NCBI RefSeq assembly: GCF_011397115.1
Contig: NZ_AP022822.1
Span: forward strand, 2,083,501-2,147,500
DNA length: 64,000 nt
Origin: Enterococcus saigonensis
Lineage (GTDB): Bacteria; Bacillota; Bacilli; Lactobacillales; Enterococcaceae
Direction: 5' to 3'
Part shown: positions 9,499 through 19,382 of the stretch, in pieces
Layout of the letters: every line of letters begins with the position of its first letter
Numbering within the stretch: position 1 is the stretch's first letter
Notes under the pieces: generated by a model
Told to the model about the DNA's origin: nothing
The model's input: only the letters and a program-made list of their open reading frames with translations
Database searches by the model: none
Translations under genes and position numbers: made by a program

Positions 9499-9528
9499 CT
9501 AATAAATTTGTCTAGACAAATTTATTAG
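9499..9528. repeat. Perfect 30-bp palindrome
   Basis: Each arm is 15 bases and reads CTAATAAATTTGTCT on its own strand, with no spacer and TCTAGA at the centre. No T run follows, so it is not an obvious terminator. It looks like a dyad operator or a cruciform/hairpin element. Confidence 0.75.
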
Positions 9529-10037
9529 CCTTTATCGCACTTTCAAAGACTATTTTTTGCAAATAATCAAAAAGAGGGCCAATTTCAAAAAAAAATGCGT
9601 TATTTTCTTTTGAAATTTATAGAACTATCTGTAATAAATTACTAACAAAAAATCAGTAGTAAGATTGTGAAAATATCATTTGAAAAACTATTTTTTTTAA
9701 TTTTTGTTGAAAAACGCTATTTTATAAAAAAGATTAAAACATAAAAACCCTTCCTAGTGTTTTTTGTCTTTTTTTCTTTAAATTAACTTAATTTTTGATA
9801 AATTCTCCCGAAAAATTATTAATACGTTTGTGCAATTTATTTTTTTAAATTACCACCAATAATTTTAAGTAAAAAGAACTGTAATAGTCTTAAGCTTATT
9901 AAACAAAGGTTGGTTCTTAATTAGGTAAAGAAAACCTTTATAAATCAACATTTTGCTCTTTTAAACAGCTATTCTTTTCGTTAGAATGAATCAGGATATT
10001 ATGAAATTTGCAGAAAATTTGAAAGGAATGGCCTTTT

Positions 10038-10754
10038 TTGATTAACGCAATTGTTTTTGACGTCGATGATACAATTTATGATCAGCAACAACCTTTTCGC
10101 AACGCTGTCCACCGTATTATTCCTTTGGTAGAAGATGATGATATGTACGACCTTTATATCCGTTTTCGTTTCCATAGTGATGAAACGTTTTGTAAAGTTA
10201 CAAACGGAGAATGGACATTAACCTATATGCGCAACTATCGCATTATGGAATCTTTAAAAGATTTAGATTATCCCCAAATCACTGAAGACACTGCATTGGA
10301 ATTTCAAAAAATTTATGAAGAAGAACTCGATAATATCGTCATGCACGCTACCGTTTTAGAAACTTTAAATTTTTTAAAGTCGCAGGATATTCCTATCAGT
10401 ATTATCACAAACGGACCCACTGACCATCAGTATAAAAAGGTGGTGCAACTCAATCTCAATAACTGGGTCAAAGATAATAATGTTATTATTTCGCAAGCGA
10501 CAGGATTTGAAAAACCCGATCGTAGAATTTTTCAGCTTGCTGAAAAAGAATTCAATCTTACGGCAGAAAAAACATTATACGTCGGTGATAGCTTTGAAAA
10601 TGACGTTATCGGATCTAAAAGTGCTGGTTGGAAATCACTTTGGTTTAATCACCGCAATCGAAAAATTCCAAAAGGCAAACAAGCCATTCACGATATCGAG
10701 CTAACTTCATTTGACCAATTAGCACCAACAATTAAAGCAATTTTTGCTAAATAG
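10038..10754 (+). CDS. HAD-superfamily hydrolase (YjjG-like subgroup IA)
   Basis: Predicted cytosolic phosphatase of 238 residues. The HAD nucleophile motif is FDVDDT (D8, D10), motif II is IITNGP near 120, and the acidic motif IV is VGDSFENDV near 180. The helical cap between them is typical of subgroup IA, which includes nucleotidases and phosphoglycolate-type enzymes; the substrate cannot be assigned. The start is a TTG with GAAAGG upstream. It is transcribed alone, ending at a bidirectional terminator shared with the SNF2 gene. Confidence 0.85.
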   Translation: MINAIVFDVDDTIYDQQQPFRNAVHRIIPLVEDDDMYDLYIRFRFHSDETFCKVTNGEWTLTYMRNYRIMESLKDLDYPQITEDTALEFQKIYEEELDNIVMHATVLETLNFLKSQDIPISIITNGPTDHQYKKVVQLNLNNWVKDNNVIISQATGFEKPDRRIFQLAEKEFNLTAEKTLYVGDSFENDVIGSKSAGWKSLWFNHRNRKIPKGKQAIHDIELTSFDQLAPTIKAIFAK

Positions 10755-10771
10755 CATTCTTTATAATAGAT

Positions 10772-10813
10772 AAAAAGCAGATGGATTCTCTTTTAAAGAG
10801 TCCTCTGCTTTTT
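10772..10813. terminator. Bidirectional terminator, HAD gene / SNF2 gene
   Basis: Arms AAAAAGCAGATGGATTCTC and GAGTCCTCTGCTTTTT pair with one bulge around a TTTTAAA loop. It lies between converging genes. Confidence 0.85.
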
Positions 10814-10832
10814 ACTAGCGCTAACATTAATT

Positions 10833-13800
10833 TTATTCTCCTGCACTTAAAATCATGCGAATATCTGCTTCTGTCAATTGCTGTAATTGAGTTTCATTAC
10901 CTTGGATGACTTTTTGAAAGAGTTCACGCTTGTCTTGTTGCAAGGCATTCATCCGTTCTTCAATAGTTCCTTCGGCAATCATACGCCATACTTCAACAAC
11001 TTTTTCTTGGCCAATACGATGAGCTCGACCAGCTGCTTGTTCTTCTACAGCAGGATTCCACCATAAATCATAGAGGATAACTGTATCTGCACCTGTCAAA
11101 TTCAAACCGGTTCCCCCAGCCTTTAACGAAATTAAAAAGACATCTTTTTCTCCTTGATTAAAAGCATCCACCATTTTAATACGCTCTTTTGGTGGTGTGC
11201 TTCCACGCAAATAAAAGCTATTATAGCCCAGTTTGGCCAGTTCTTCTTCAATAATGGATAGCATACCGGTAAATTGAGAAAATAATAAAACCCGTCGGCC
11301 GTTCTCTTGTGCAGCTTGTATTAAATCTTTTACTTGCTCTAATTTACCAGAAGTACCTTCATAGTCATCAATGAAAAGTTTTGGATCACAACAAATTTGA
11401 CGCAACCGGGTTAAGCCGGCCAAAATACTGATACGATTTTTTTTGAATGCAGCTGCATCCATTTGACTGATTTCCTCACGCATTTGACGCAAATAAGCTA
11501 AGTAAATCTTCTTTTGATCTTCTGTCAAAGCACTGTAATAATTGGTTTCCAGTTTTTCTGGTAGATCTTTTAATACTGTCGCTTTATCACGACGCAAAAC
11601 AAATGGCTTGATCATTTGAGCAATTTGTTCTGCTGATAGCTGCCGATAGCGTTGCTGACTTGGGAAAAAACCTGGCATAATCATTTCAAATAAAGACCAC
11701 AATTCTTCTAAATTATTTTCAATCGGAGTACCACTTAATGCGAAACGATGTGGAATAATCAGCGAACGCAACGCTTTTGCGGTTTTCGTAGCCGCATTTT
11801 TTACCATTTGTGCTTCGTCTAAGATCAGTTGATCTAAAGTTAGTTCTTGATAAAGTGCGATATCTTGACGCAAGCTGGCATACGAAGTGATGTAAATATC
11901 CATCGGTTGACTTAAACAGTGCATCCGCTCTTGTTTATTTCCTCCCACAACTACCGCATTTAAGCCTGGGGCAAACTTTTTCAATTCTGCTAACCAGTTA
12001 AAAGTTAAACTAGCTGGCGCGACAATCAGCGTGGTTTTGTCAGTATCTGCTTGTTTTTCAGATAAAAGATAAGCTATCGTCTGTAGTGTTTTTCCTAGAC
12101 CCATTTCATCAGCTAAAATACCGCCAAATTGATAATGCGATAGCATTTTTAACCAACGAAATCCCGTTACTTGATATGGTCGTAAATCAGCATGCAGACC
12201 TTGGGGCAATTCAGCTGGATAATTTTCTGGATGTGTCAAATCTTTTGCCATTTGAGTAAAGGTATCGCTAAAAGATACTTTCGCAGCTTTTAGTTGTTCT
12301 TGTAGGACTAGTCCTTGGTTTAATGGCATTTTTATTATGCCGTCTTGACTATTTGTTTGGCGTAGTTTTTGCAAAACAGCACTGGTTTCTTGAAATTCTG
12401 GTGTTTCTAGTGAAAGAATTTGGCCATTGCTCAATGTATAAAAAGCATCTTGATTAAGCAGGCTTTGTAAAATATTATCAATTTCTTTTTCTCCAATGCC
12501 AGATATATCAAAATGAACATCCAGCCAAGAACCATCACTATCAACTTTGACTTCTGGTTCAATTTTGTGAGCGTCTAAATAAAGTTCCCGCAGTTTTTTA
12601 CCCAATTTAACTGTACCGAGTTGTTGTAAAGTAGGTAGTTCACGAGTGAAGAAATAATACAATGCACTTGCTGTTGGCAATTCTTTACTAAAACCATTAT
12701 TATTTTCCTCATAACCTTGTTGTTGCAACAAGTGACGTGCTCGATCTTCTTTTTGATAATCTCGTAACACTTCAGGTTGGTTTTCGTGGCTGACATTATG
12801 GGCAGGATCGCTTGAAAAAATTGCAGAGCCATAGGCAAATTGCAATTCAACAGCGATTTGGCCTTTTTTCTTTCGTAAAATAAAGCTAATCGTTAAATCT
12901 TCATCACTAATATATTCATAGACTTCTTTAGCTATTGTAACTTTCCCAATTTGCCGCAATAAAGGTAAGACTTGTTTAAATAAAATTGATAATTCTTTTT
13001 TTGCATAGACTATCTCTTTTTTTTCAATCCGTTTTAACAACTGGTCCAACGTAAGATAGATTTCTTGTTGTGAACTAGACAGCGGGTGAATTTTCTCATC
13101 CATCACTCCCCAGTGATAGTAGTTAAACACTTGATCATAATTTTTTTCAATAGATAAGATAAATTGATCTGCTGTTTTCTTAACTGCAAAAGCAAGGGGT
13201 AATTTGTTCTCAGAAAATGTAATCGGACTTATTTTCTTTTCGTTGTAAGTGAATGTACCACCCAAATTCCCCAGCATTTCCAATAATCTTTGTCCCCATC
13301 CAATCGGAACCAGCAAATACTTTTTATCTAATTTTCCATTGACTAAAATTCCGGTCTGTCCCATTAATTGCTGTGTTTGAGCCATTCCCCATAAAACATC
13401 CAAGGCTTCATTTACATCATTTGTAAAAGCTCTTGGTTCAATTAAAAAACTATGTTGTTTATTAATTAAAATCTTTTTATGCTCAGAGTAAGCTTGAAGA
13501 AACTTATAAACGTTTTTAACGATATAATTTCGCGCAACACCACGCTGGCCAACTTTTAAACTAACACCAAAAACTGCTAACTCTTTATGGTAAGGATTCG
13601 TTTCAATTGCTTCAATATTAAACTGTAGTCGTAGTGGAACGACTGCAGTTTCTACGACGGGTAATTTTAATTTAGCAAATCCATTTGTAAACATTTCTGC
13701 TGTTGAAAATTTACTTTTGACAGGCATTTCCATGCTGCTCATAAACCGTGTTTTCCCTTGTTGTCGCAAAAAGAGTTCCACTGCCACCGTATGTTTACAA

Positions 13801-14003
13801 TAATGGTGTTCTTCCCAATATGGACATTGGCAATAATCTTCTTCTTTAGCCGTAGCATCCAAATCCACTAGATATTCTTCACTACCTAATACAACAGCAT
13901 GCCAGACTTTATTGGCCGGATCCGGCGTTACTGATAGTACTCTTCCTTCATTGAGGTATGTTCGCCCTCGTTCAATCACTTTTTCAGGAATACTCCACTT
14001 CAC
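10833..14003 (-). CDS. SNF2-family DNA-dependent ATPase with SWIM zinc finger
   Basis: Large Swi2/Snf2-type helicase-like ATPase (about 1056 residues), a DNA or nucleoprotein remodeller of unknown target. An N-terminal SWIM zinc finger (CQCPYWEEHHYCKH, near 55-70) is followed by the bacterial SNF2 extension. The Walker A motif DEMGLGKT is near 629, the DEAQ box near 729, and motif VI GRAHRIGQ near 996. The GTG start at 14003 is favoured because GGGAGAG precedes it and the product begins with the usual MKWSIP; an ATG five codons upstream has a poor binding site. It lies downstream of sbcDC on the same strand with a 32-47 bp gap, suggesting a DNA-repair operon. Confidence 0.92.
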   Translation of the reverse strand: MKWSIPEKVIERGRTYLNEGRVLSVTPDPANKVWHAVVLGSEEYLVDLDATAKEEDYCQCPYWEEHHYCKHTVAVELFLRQQGKTRFMSSMEMPVKSKFSTAEMFTNGFAKLKLPVVETAVVPLRLQFNIEAIETNPYHKELAVFGVSLKVGQRGVARNYIVKNVYKFLQAYSEHKKILINKQHSFLIEPRAFTNDVNEALDVLWGMAQTQQLMGQTGILVNGKLDKKYLLVPIGWGQRLLEMLGNLGGTFTYNEKKISPITFSENKLPLAFAVKKTADQFILSIEKNYDQVFNYYHWGVMDEKIHPLSSSQQEIYLTLDQLLKRIEKKEIVYAKKELSILFKQVLPLLRQIGKVTIAKEVYEYISDEDLTISFILRKKKGQIAVELQFAYGSAIFSSDPAHNVSHENQPEVLRDYQKEDRARHLLQQQGYEENNNGFSKELPTASALYYFFTRELPTLQQLGTVKLGKKLRELYLDAHKIEPEVKVDSDGSWLDVHFDISGIGEKEIDNILQSLLNQDAFYTLSNGQILSLETPEFQETSAVLQKLRQTNSQDGIIKMPLNQGLVLQEQLKAAKVSFSDTFTQMAKDLTHPENYPAELPQGLHADLRPYQVTGFRWLKMLSHYQFGGILADEMGLGKTLQTIAYLLSEKQADTDKTTLIVAPASLTFNWLAELKKFAPGLNAVVVGGNKQERMHCLSQPMDIYITSYASLRQDIALYQELTLDQLILDEAQMVKNAATKTAKALRSLIIPHRFALSGTPIENNLEELWSLFEMIMPGFFPSQQRYRQLSAEQIAQMIKPFVLRRDKATVLKDLPEKLETNYYSALTEDQKKIYLAYLRQMREEISQMDAAAFKKNRISILAGLTRLRQICCDPKLFIDDYEGTSGKLEQVKDLIQAAQENGRRVLLFSQFTGMLSIIEEELAKLGYNSFYLRGSTPPKERIKMVDAFNQGEKDVFLISLKAGGTGLNLTGADTVILYDLWWNPAVEEQAAGRAHRIGQEKVVEVWRMIAEGTIEERMNALQQDKRELFQKVIQGNETQLQQLTEADIRMILSAGE

Positions 14004-14050
14004 CCAAATCTCTCCCATCTACTATTTGCAAACAGCTTAAGCTGCTATTT

Positions 14051-17000
14051 TCAAGCTAAATTCAATGTAATTTTACTTTGACCAGCGCCATTTGTTTTAA
14101 CATTTATCTGTCGACCAATTTTTTCTTTTAGAGCTGGTACGTGACTAATTATCCCAATGAGTCGTCCCTCTGTTTCCAACGTACTCAAAGCTTCTAAAGC
14201 CATTTCTAGTGCCTCTTCATCTAAAGAGCCAAAACCTTCATCAATGAATAGTGCATCAAGAGCAATACCGCCTGTCCGATTTTGAATTACATCTGCTAAT
14301 GACAAGGCTAATGCTAACGCTGCGATAAAACTTTCCCCACCAGATAATGTTTGTACTCGTCTCGCTTGTCCTGCGTTGTCATCATAAATATCAATATCCA
14401 AGCCTTTTTGCCCACGACCGCCATCTGACTTTTCTGCTAAACTAAATTGATAACGCCCGTTAGTCAACTGCTGTAGACGGACGTTAGCTAATGTCAAAAT
14501 TTCGGCTAAATAGGCTTGTAAAACATAGCGTTCCAAACTAGTTTTATACATATTTTTACCACTCAGTACTTGACTTAACTGTTCTATTTCAGCTAACTCT
14601 GATAATGCTTTTTCATGGAAACTTACGAGCGTATTCAATTTTTCTAACAATTCCTGGTTATCCTTTTGTTGCTCTTTTAAAAGCAAAAGACGATTTTGAC
14701 TCTCACTTAGTTGCACTTGAACTTTTTTATAAACGGTTGCAAGTTCCGCCAGTTGCGGCATTTCTTTTCCTTTTAACTTTGCTTGCAATTTTTGTTTTTG
14801 CTCTGTTAAAACGAATACCTTGTTTTCGTATGTTTGAATTTCTGCCGTTAGTTCATCTAATCTCTTTTCATCGACAACTAGTTTCATTACTTGTTCTTTA
14901 GAAAATTCTCGAGGTGCACGTGTGAGATTAACTTCCAATTGTTGTGTTAAGCGCATTACTTCTTCTATTGCTTCATTATGATAACCACTTATTTCTTTAA
15001 TTTGAGCACTATAACTTTTGGCTGTAGCTTTCAGTGTTTCACCAGCAATCCGATCTTCTTGCAATTGATGGTTTAATGCTGCAATCAAATCTGTATAAGT
15101 TTTAATTTTCTGCCGTAAAACAGCAGCGTTACTTTTACCCACTTGGGTCTGCAAGCTTTCGACTTCCCCTTTAAATCTTTCTAAGCCGTTAATTTGCTCG
15201 TGATAGCGCTCTGTCCAGTGAGTTAGTTTATTATTTTGCTCGTCTAGTTTTTGTTTTAACTCAGTCTGTTCTTCCCTAGCTTTTTGAATTTCCTCACCTA
15301 AACGCTCTTGTTGCTCATAAAAGGATGCAATTACTGGAAATATATCTTCTTTTTCTTCAATTGTTTGCCAAGTGGAAAAATCGAGCTTAATTTTTTCTTT
15401 TAAAGCTGCCATTTCTACGTTTATTTCGCTGAGACTCTTTTCTATTTTTTGCTGTTCTTCTGTCAGCTGTTCTTGTTTGGCAACAGTACGCGTAAGCTCC
15501 TTTGTCAAATTTGTTTTTTCTTCTTCAGCAGCGTTTAAAGCGGCTTCACTTTCTTTGACTGTAGCTAAGTCCATATTCTGATGCATAATATTCGGGTGTT
15601 CTGTTGCTCCACAAACTGGACAAGCTTCGCCAGCAACCAAATCTAAACTTAATCTGGCAATCATTGCTTTGGCATAGTTACTTTTTTGGAGGAGATAATT
15701 TTCTTTTGCCTCTGCTACTTCTGTTTCTAGTTTACTTTTTATTGCTTGTATTTTAATAAATTCTTTCCTTGTTAGGCGCAATTGCTCTAATATAGAAGTT
15801 TGTGTTTTGTCTAGTTTTTCATAATCACTGACACTTTGTAAGATTTTTGCTAGTGCAGTCATCGTGGTTTGCCATTGATCGCTCTTTTTAGTTAACTGCT
15901 CTTTTTGAAAAATAGACAACTGCAAAGCAGCAATATCCTGATTAATGCTTACTAGTTTTTCTTGTGTCTTATCACTTGTCTTCTTTTGAGCCAAAAGCTT
16001 TTCTGTTTGTTCCTCCAACAGCTCCGCTTGGGGTAACTTCACTTCTAAACTATGGAGTTTTTTCTTTGTTTCTTCTAAATTTGTCGTTGCCGTTTGTATA
16101 ATTTCTCTTTGCTCTTGCCAACTTTCAAGCATCTGAGCATTTTTTCCTGCCTCTTTTTTTGCAATAGCAAGCTTATCTGCTTGAAGATCAACTTTGGCTG
16201 TTGCCAACTTGATAGAATTCACCAATGGCATTTGTTCTTGTAGCCATAAGAGCCACTTTTTTTCAGTTTCTTTTTTACTTATAGCTATTTTTTTGGCATC
16301 TAGCTCAATTTCTTGCAATAAGAGTTTATCTAATTCGTCAAAGCTGCGTTTTACCTCTTCTGCTTGATAATATTGTTTTTCGGCTTTATTTTTCGCTACG
16401 ACTAATTCAGAAACAATTTCTGTTTGACGAGTGATTGTTGCTGTTAAAGCTGTTAAATCTTGTTCCCAAGCAGACTTCGCTTCCGTCAAGCTTGGAAATA
16501 CTGCGGCTTCTTTAAACCACTTAAAATTATCAATTAAAGCATCCGCTTGATTTTGCTTTGCTTGAATGTTTTCGCTTTTACTCCTTGCCTGCTCTTTTAA
16601 CCAAATTTGCAGATTCTGATAAATTTCTGTATCAAATAAACGCCGTAAAACTTGTTCCTTATCGGTACTAGAAGCAATTAGAAAATTACGGAATTCTCCT
16701 TGTGGTAGCATAATAATTTTAAAAAATTGCTCGGCAGTTAAATGTAGCAGTTGATACAATTCTTGGTCGACATTCTTGGTATACTGTCTTTTTTCATTTC
16801 CAGCCTCATCATAGACAGTTAAAATCGTTTTACCAGCTCTTTTTGTCGTACCATTGCCTCGCTTTTTGGCAACTTCTTGTTCAGGACGCCGAATTACTTC
16901 GTAAAGAAGTCCGCCGTGACTAAACGAAAAAGTGACTTCTGTTTCTTCTGTATCTTTTGCAAAAAGTGAACGCATTTCTTTACCACTACGAAGTTTACCA

Positions 17001-17167
17001 GAAGTTTGCCCAAATAAAGCAAAAGTCATCCCGTCAAAAATCGTTGTTTTACCTGCGCCAGTTTTCCCACTGACTAAAAACAGTCCTTGATCTAAAAAAA
17101 CACCAAATTCTACTGTTTCATCCAGATAGGGTCCAAAATTTTTCATGCGCAAAGTACGTGGTTGCAT
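14051..17167 (-). CDS. sbcC: Exonuclease SbcC (Rad50-like subunit)
   Basis: ATPase and coiled-coil subunit of the SbcCD nuclease, which cuts DNA hairpins and processes double-strand ends. It has 1038 residues. Walker A is GKTGAGKTT at 34-42, long coiled coils run from about 180 to 900, and the zinc hook CPVCG lies near 515 at their apex. The ABC signature LSGGES is near 944 and Walker B LFIDEGFGSLD near 970. It begins 51 bp after sbcD. Hairpin-cutting activity is notable given the long perfect palindromes elsewhere in this window. Confidence 0.96.
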   Translation of the reverse strand: MQPRTLRMKNFGPYLDETVEFGVFLDQGLFLVSGKTGAGKTTIFDGMTFALFGQTSGKLRSGKEMRSLFAKDTEETEVTFSFSHGGLLYEVIRRPEQEVAKKRGNGTTKRAGKTILTVYDEAGNEKRQYTKNVDQELYQLLHLTAEQFFKIIMLPQGEFRNFLIASSTDKEQVLRRLFDTEIYQNLQIWLKEQARSKSENIQAKQNQADALIDNFKWFKEAAVFPSLTEAKSAWEQDLTALTATITRQTEIVSELVVAKNKAEKQYYQAEEVKRSFDELDKLLLQEIELDAKKIAISKKETEKKWLLWLQEQMPLVNSIKLATAKVDLQADKLAIAKKEAGKNAQMLESWQEQREIIQTATTNLEETKKKLHSLEVKLPQAELLEEQTEKLLAQKKTSDKTQEKLVSINQDIAALQLSIFQKEQLTKKSDQWQTTMTALAKILQSVSDYEKLDKTQTSILEQLRLTRKEFIKIQAIKSKLETEVAEAKENYLLQKSNYAKAMIARLSLDLVAGEACPVCGATEHPNIMHQNMDLATVKESEAALNAAEEEKTNLTKELTRTVAKQEQLTEEQQKIEKSLSEINVEMAALKEKIKLDFSTWQTIEEKEDIFPVIASFYEQQERLGEEIQKAREEQTELKQKLDEQNNKLTHWTERYHEQINGLERFKGEVESLQTQVGKSNAAVLRQKIKTYTDLIAALNHQLQEDRIAGETLKATAKSYSAQIKEISGYHNEAIEEVMRLTQQLEVNLTRAPREFSKEQVMKLVVDEKRLDELTAEIQTYENKVFVLTEQKQKLQAKLKGKEMPQLAELATVYKKVQVQLSESQNRLLLLKEQQKDNQELLEKLNTLVSFHEKALSELAEIEQLSQVLSGKNMYKTSLERYVLQAYLAEILTLANVRLQQLTNGRYQFSLAEKSDGGRGQKGLDIDIYDDNAGQARRVQTLSGGESFIAALALALSLADVIQNRTGGIALDALFIDEGFGSLDEEALEMALEALSTLETEGRLIGIISHVPALKEKIGRQINVKTNGAGQSKITLNLA

Positions 17168-17218
17168 GGCTGCTGTCTCCTCCTTGTTAAATCCCCTTCA
17201 TTGCTGCTATCTAAAAAA

Positions 17219-18349
17219 TTAATCTTCATTTTCGGTTAATTTTTCTACTGCCTGAAATCCCCTTTTTAACCATTTTTCCTGCCGATCAGTCAACTTTTCA
17301 TGCGTCATCTCAGCAAAAAAATCTGTAACAATTTCAGCTGGCGTTTCTGCTCTTTCTTGCAGCTTTGTCAATTGGTTTTCCCTTTCAAGTTGATTTAAAC
17401 GCTCAATACCTAAAAGGCGAGGATAGATGGCACGTAGTTGGTTCATCAAATTGGGAATAACACTACGATCGGTTAACTGGATGTGTAAAAAATCTTCTCG
17501 TACAATCTTTTGATAAAAAGCTGGCGCTAATAAATCCTCATAACTGGCTGTTAACGTGTGCACATCATGTAACGGTTGTAAAGGATAAAAAGCACGCGAA
17601 AAGTCACTCGTATCTATAATATAAACGCCTTTTGTTTGTTTTTCTTCTGAAATGGCGTATTTTAACGGAGCCCCACTATATTGGACTGTCGGATGATTCA
17701 AAGCTTGATGATTATGCAAATGTCCCAAAGCAACATAATCAAAAGCCGCTAACAAATCGGTCGGTACGCTGTCTAAACCGCCCACGGTAATCTTTGTTTC
17801 AGACTCGCTTGTACTACTACCCGCTGCAAAAAAATGTCCCACTAAAACGTGCTTTTTATCCGGTTTAAAATGGCTTTGCATTTCTGCGATTACTTTTTTC
17901 ATAGCGACATCTAACGTCTTAATACTGTCATCTTCAAAATATAACCGTGCACTAAAAGGTTCAAAATACGGTAAGAGAAAAAACTGTGTATCTGCTAATT
18001 CCACCGGTTGAAACGCTTCTGACAATTCTGTGTGTAAATAAAAATTGGTCTGCTTAAACCACGGTGTACCAAAATTTAAACGCTCACAGCTATCATGATT
18101 ACCCGAAATTGCTAATAATGGTAATTTATTTTTTAGGTTAAAAGCAACAATTTTTTTATTGAATAGATTAACGGCATCCACTGCTGGCACTGCACGATCG
18201 TATAAGTCGCCGGCAATTACAACTGCATCGACTTTTTCTGACAAAGCTAACAATAAAATTTGATCAATAGCTGCATTTTGCTCCGTTAAGAGATCAAAAC
18301 CATTTAATTTTTTTCCGATGTGCCAATCTGCAGTGTGTAAAAAACGCAA
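17219..18349 (-). CDS. sbcD: Exonuclease SbcD (Mre11-like subunit)
   Basis: Metallophosphoesterase nuclease subunit of SbcCD, 376 residues. The metal-binding motifs appear in order: DWH near 8-10, GDLYD near 48, GNHDS near 83, VGHFF near 170 and GHLHNH near 205. The start is taken as TTG at 18349, giving MRFLHTADWH, because GGAG lies six bases upstream; another TTG four codons earlier is possible. It is the first gene of the sbcD-sbcC-SNF2 unit. Confidence 0.95.
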   Translation of the reverse strand: MRFLHTADWHIGKKLNGFDLLTEQNAAIDQILLLALSEKVDAVVIAGDLYDRAVPAVDAVNLFNKKIVAFNLKNKLPLLAISGNHDSCERLNFGTPWFKQTNFYLHTELSEAFQPVELADTQFFLLPYFEPFSARLYFEDDSIKTLDVAMKKVIAEMQSHFKPDKKHVLVGHFFAAGSSTSESETKITVGGLDSVPTDLLAAFDYVALGHLHNHQALNHPTVQYSGAPLKYAISEEKQTKGVYIIDTSDFSRAFYPLQPLHDVHTLTASYEDLLAPAFYQKIVREDFLHIQLTDRSVIPNLMNQLRAIYPRLLGIERLNQLERENQLTKLQERAETPAEIVTDFFAEMTHEKLTDRQEKWLKRGFQAVEKLTENED

Positions 18350-18505
18350 GAGATTCTCCAACCTTTCTAAAAAGCATCTTCAGACCATTATAACACTTTC
18401 CTCCCTTTTTCAAAAAGTCGTGTCTACGCCAGATAAAAATAGATAGATCAGCGATTATCAGCTTTTGCTTTCTTTAGCAAATCATTAAAATTTTGCTCTA
18501 TAACA

Positions 18506-18536
18506 AAAATGCCAGCGTAACATACGCTGGCAAAAA
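18506..18536 (-). terminator. Terminator downstream of plsC-like gene
   Basis: Minus-strand stem TGCCAGCGTA / TACGCTGGCA, perfect over 10 bp with a TGT loop, followed by TTTTTG. It is directly after the acyltransferase stop. Confidence 0.9.
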
Positions 18537-18538
18537 AT

Positions 18539-19156
18539 TTACTTAATAATATATTTAAAATTTGGATCAATTGCGTGATCCAGCTGATCAAAAGCTGTTT
18601 GAATACGTTTTTCTACTACGGCCATGCCTTCTTTATCAATTTTTTTCACATCGCTAATATCAATAGGCTCACCAAATCGCATCGTAACTTTTTTTCGTTT
18701 TAATAAATCTTTAAAGGTCAGTGGCCCTTGATAAACACACGGAACAATTTTAACTTTAGCCATTTTAGCAATTAAAGCCATTCCACCCTTTAACTCCGTT
18801 GCGTGTCGGGTGCCGCTGGGAAACATAATTAAACTCAAATCTGAATTTTTTAATAGCTTCACTGGTGTTTTAATCGCTGAGGGACCAGGTTTCTTGCGGT
18901 CAACTGGAAAAGCATTAGCATGAAGGAGAATAAAACGCAAAATAGGATTTTTGAATAATTCTTCCTTGGCCATAAAGCTGAACTTTTTCGGTCTAGCGCC
19001 TACTGCCATGTACAAAGGGTCCCACCAAGTCCGATGAGGTGCAACTAAAATATAATTTTCATTCTGGGGTAACGCAGCCTTATTTTGAAATTCAGAATTA
19101 CCGTTTAGTACAAATAATAAAAAGCGGACAATTCCCCGCATCATGGTAAAAAACAT
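18539..19156 (-). CDS. plsC: 1-acyl-sn-glycerol-3-phosphate acyltransferase
   Basis: Membrane-associated acyltransferase that makes phosphatidic acid from lysophosphatidic acid. It has 205 residues from the ATG at 19156, which has GGGAG six bases upstream; codons further upstream lack a site. The catalytic HX4D motif is HRTWWD (H41, D46), and the substrate motif FPSGTR lies near 114. An N-terminal hydrophobic helix (about 8-20) fits membrane attachment. It is transcribed alone between sbcD and the methylase. Confidence 0.9.
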   Translation of the reverse strand: MFFTMMRGIVRFLLFVLNGNSEFQNKAALPQNENYILVAPHRTWWDPLYMAVGARPKKFSFMAKEELFKNPILRFILLHANAFPVDRKKPGPSAIKTPVKLLKNSDLSLIMFPSGTRHATELKGGMALIAKMAKVKIVPCVYQGPLTFKDLLKRKKVTMRFGEPIDISDVKKIDKEGMAVVEKRIQTAFDQLDHAIDPNFKYIIK

Positions 19157-19315
19157 CTGATCTCCCTCTCTATTCATCTTGGTATCTGCAAGTGAAATCT
19201 TAATGGATCTGTACCGTAACATACAATTATTTCACACTTATACTACTATTTCAAATGCAACACGGTCTAAGTATGCAAAAAAAAAATTCTTTTGACAAGC
19301 TTTTTTTCTCAATAG

Positions 19316-19343
19316 TTGCACCACTTTGCCAGTCGGGTATAAT
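19316..19343 (+). promoter_or_regulatory. Promoter of the tRNA methylase / GIY-YIG pair
   Basis: TTGCAC and TATAAT separated by 16 bases, with the -10 about 40 bases before the ATG. This is a good sigma-A-type match. Confidence 0.7.
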
Positions 19344-19382
19344 ACGAGTAGAGATTTCCAATTAAGAAAAATGCAGGTGTAA

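Larger units (their letters stand above)
9172..10037. other. 866-bp AT-rich gene-free gap upstream of spx
   Basis: No ORF with start, ribosome binding site and useful length exists on either strand. The composition is strongly AT-rich, with poly-A and poly-T tracts. It separates divergently read spx and a HAD gene. The only strong structure is the perfect palindrome at 9499-9528. It may hold promoters or a small RNA, but I cannot define one. Confidence 0.6.

Noticed and set aside
9504..9528. Insertion-element inverted repeat
   Set aside because: No second copy or transposase remnant flanks the gap, and the dyad has no spacer.
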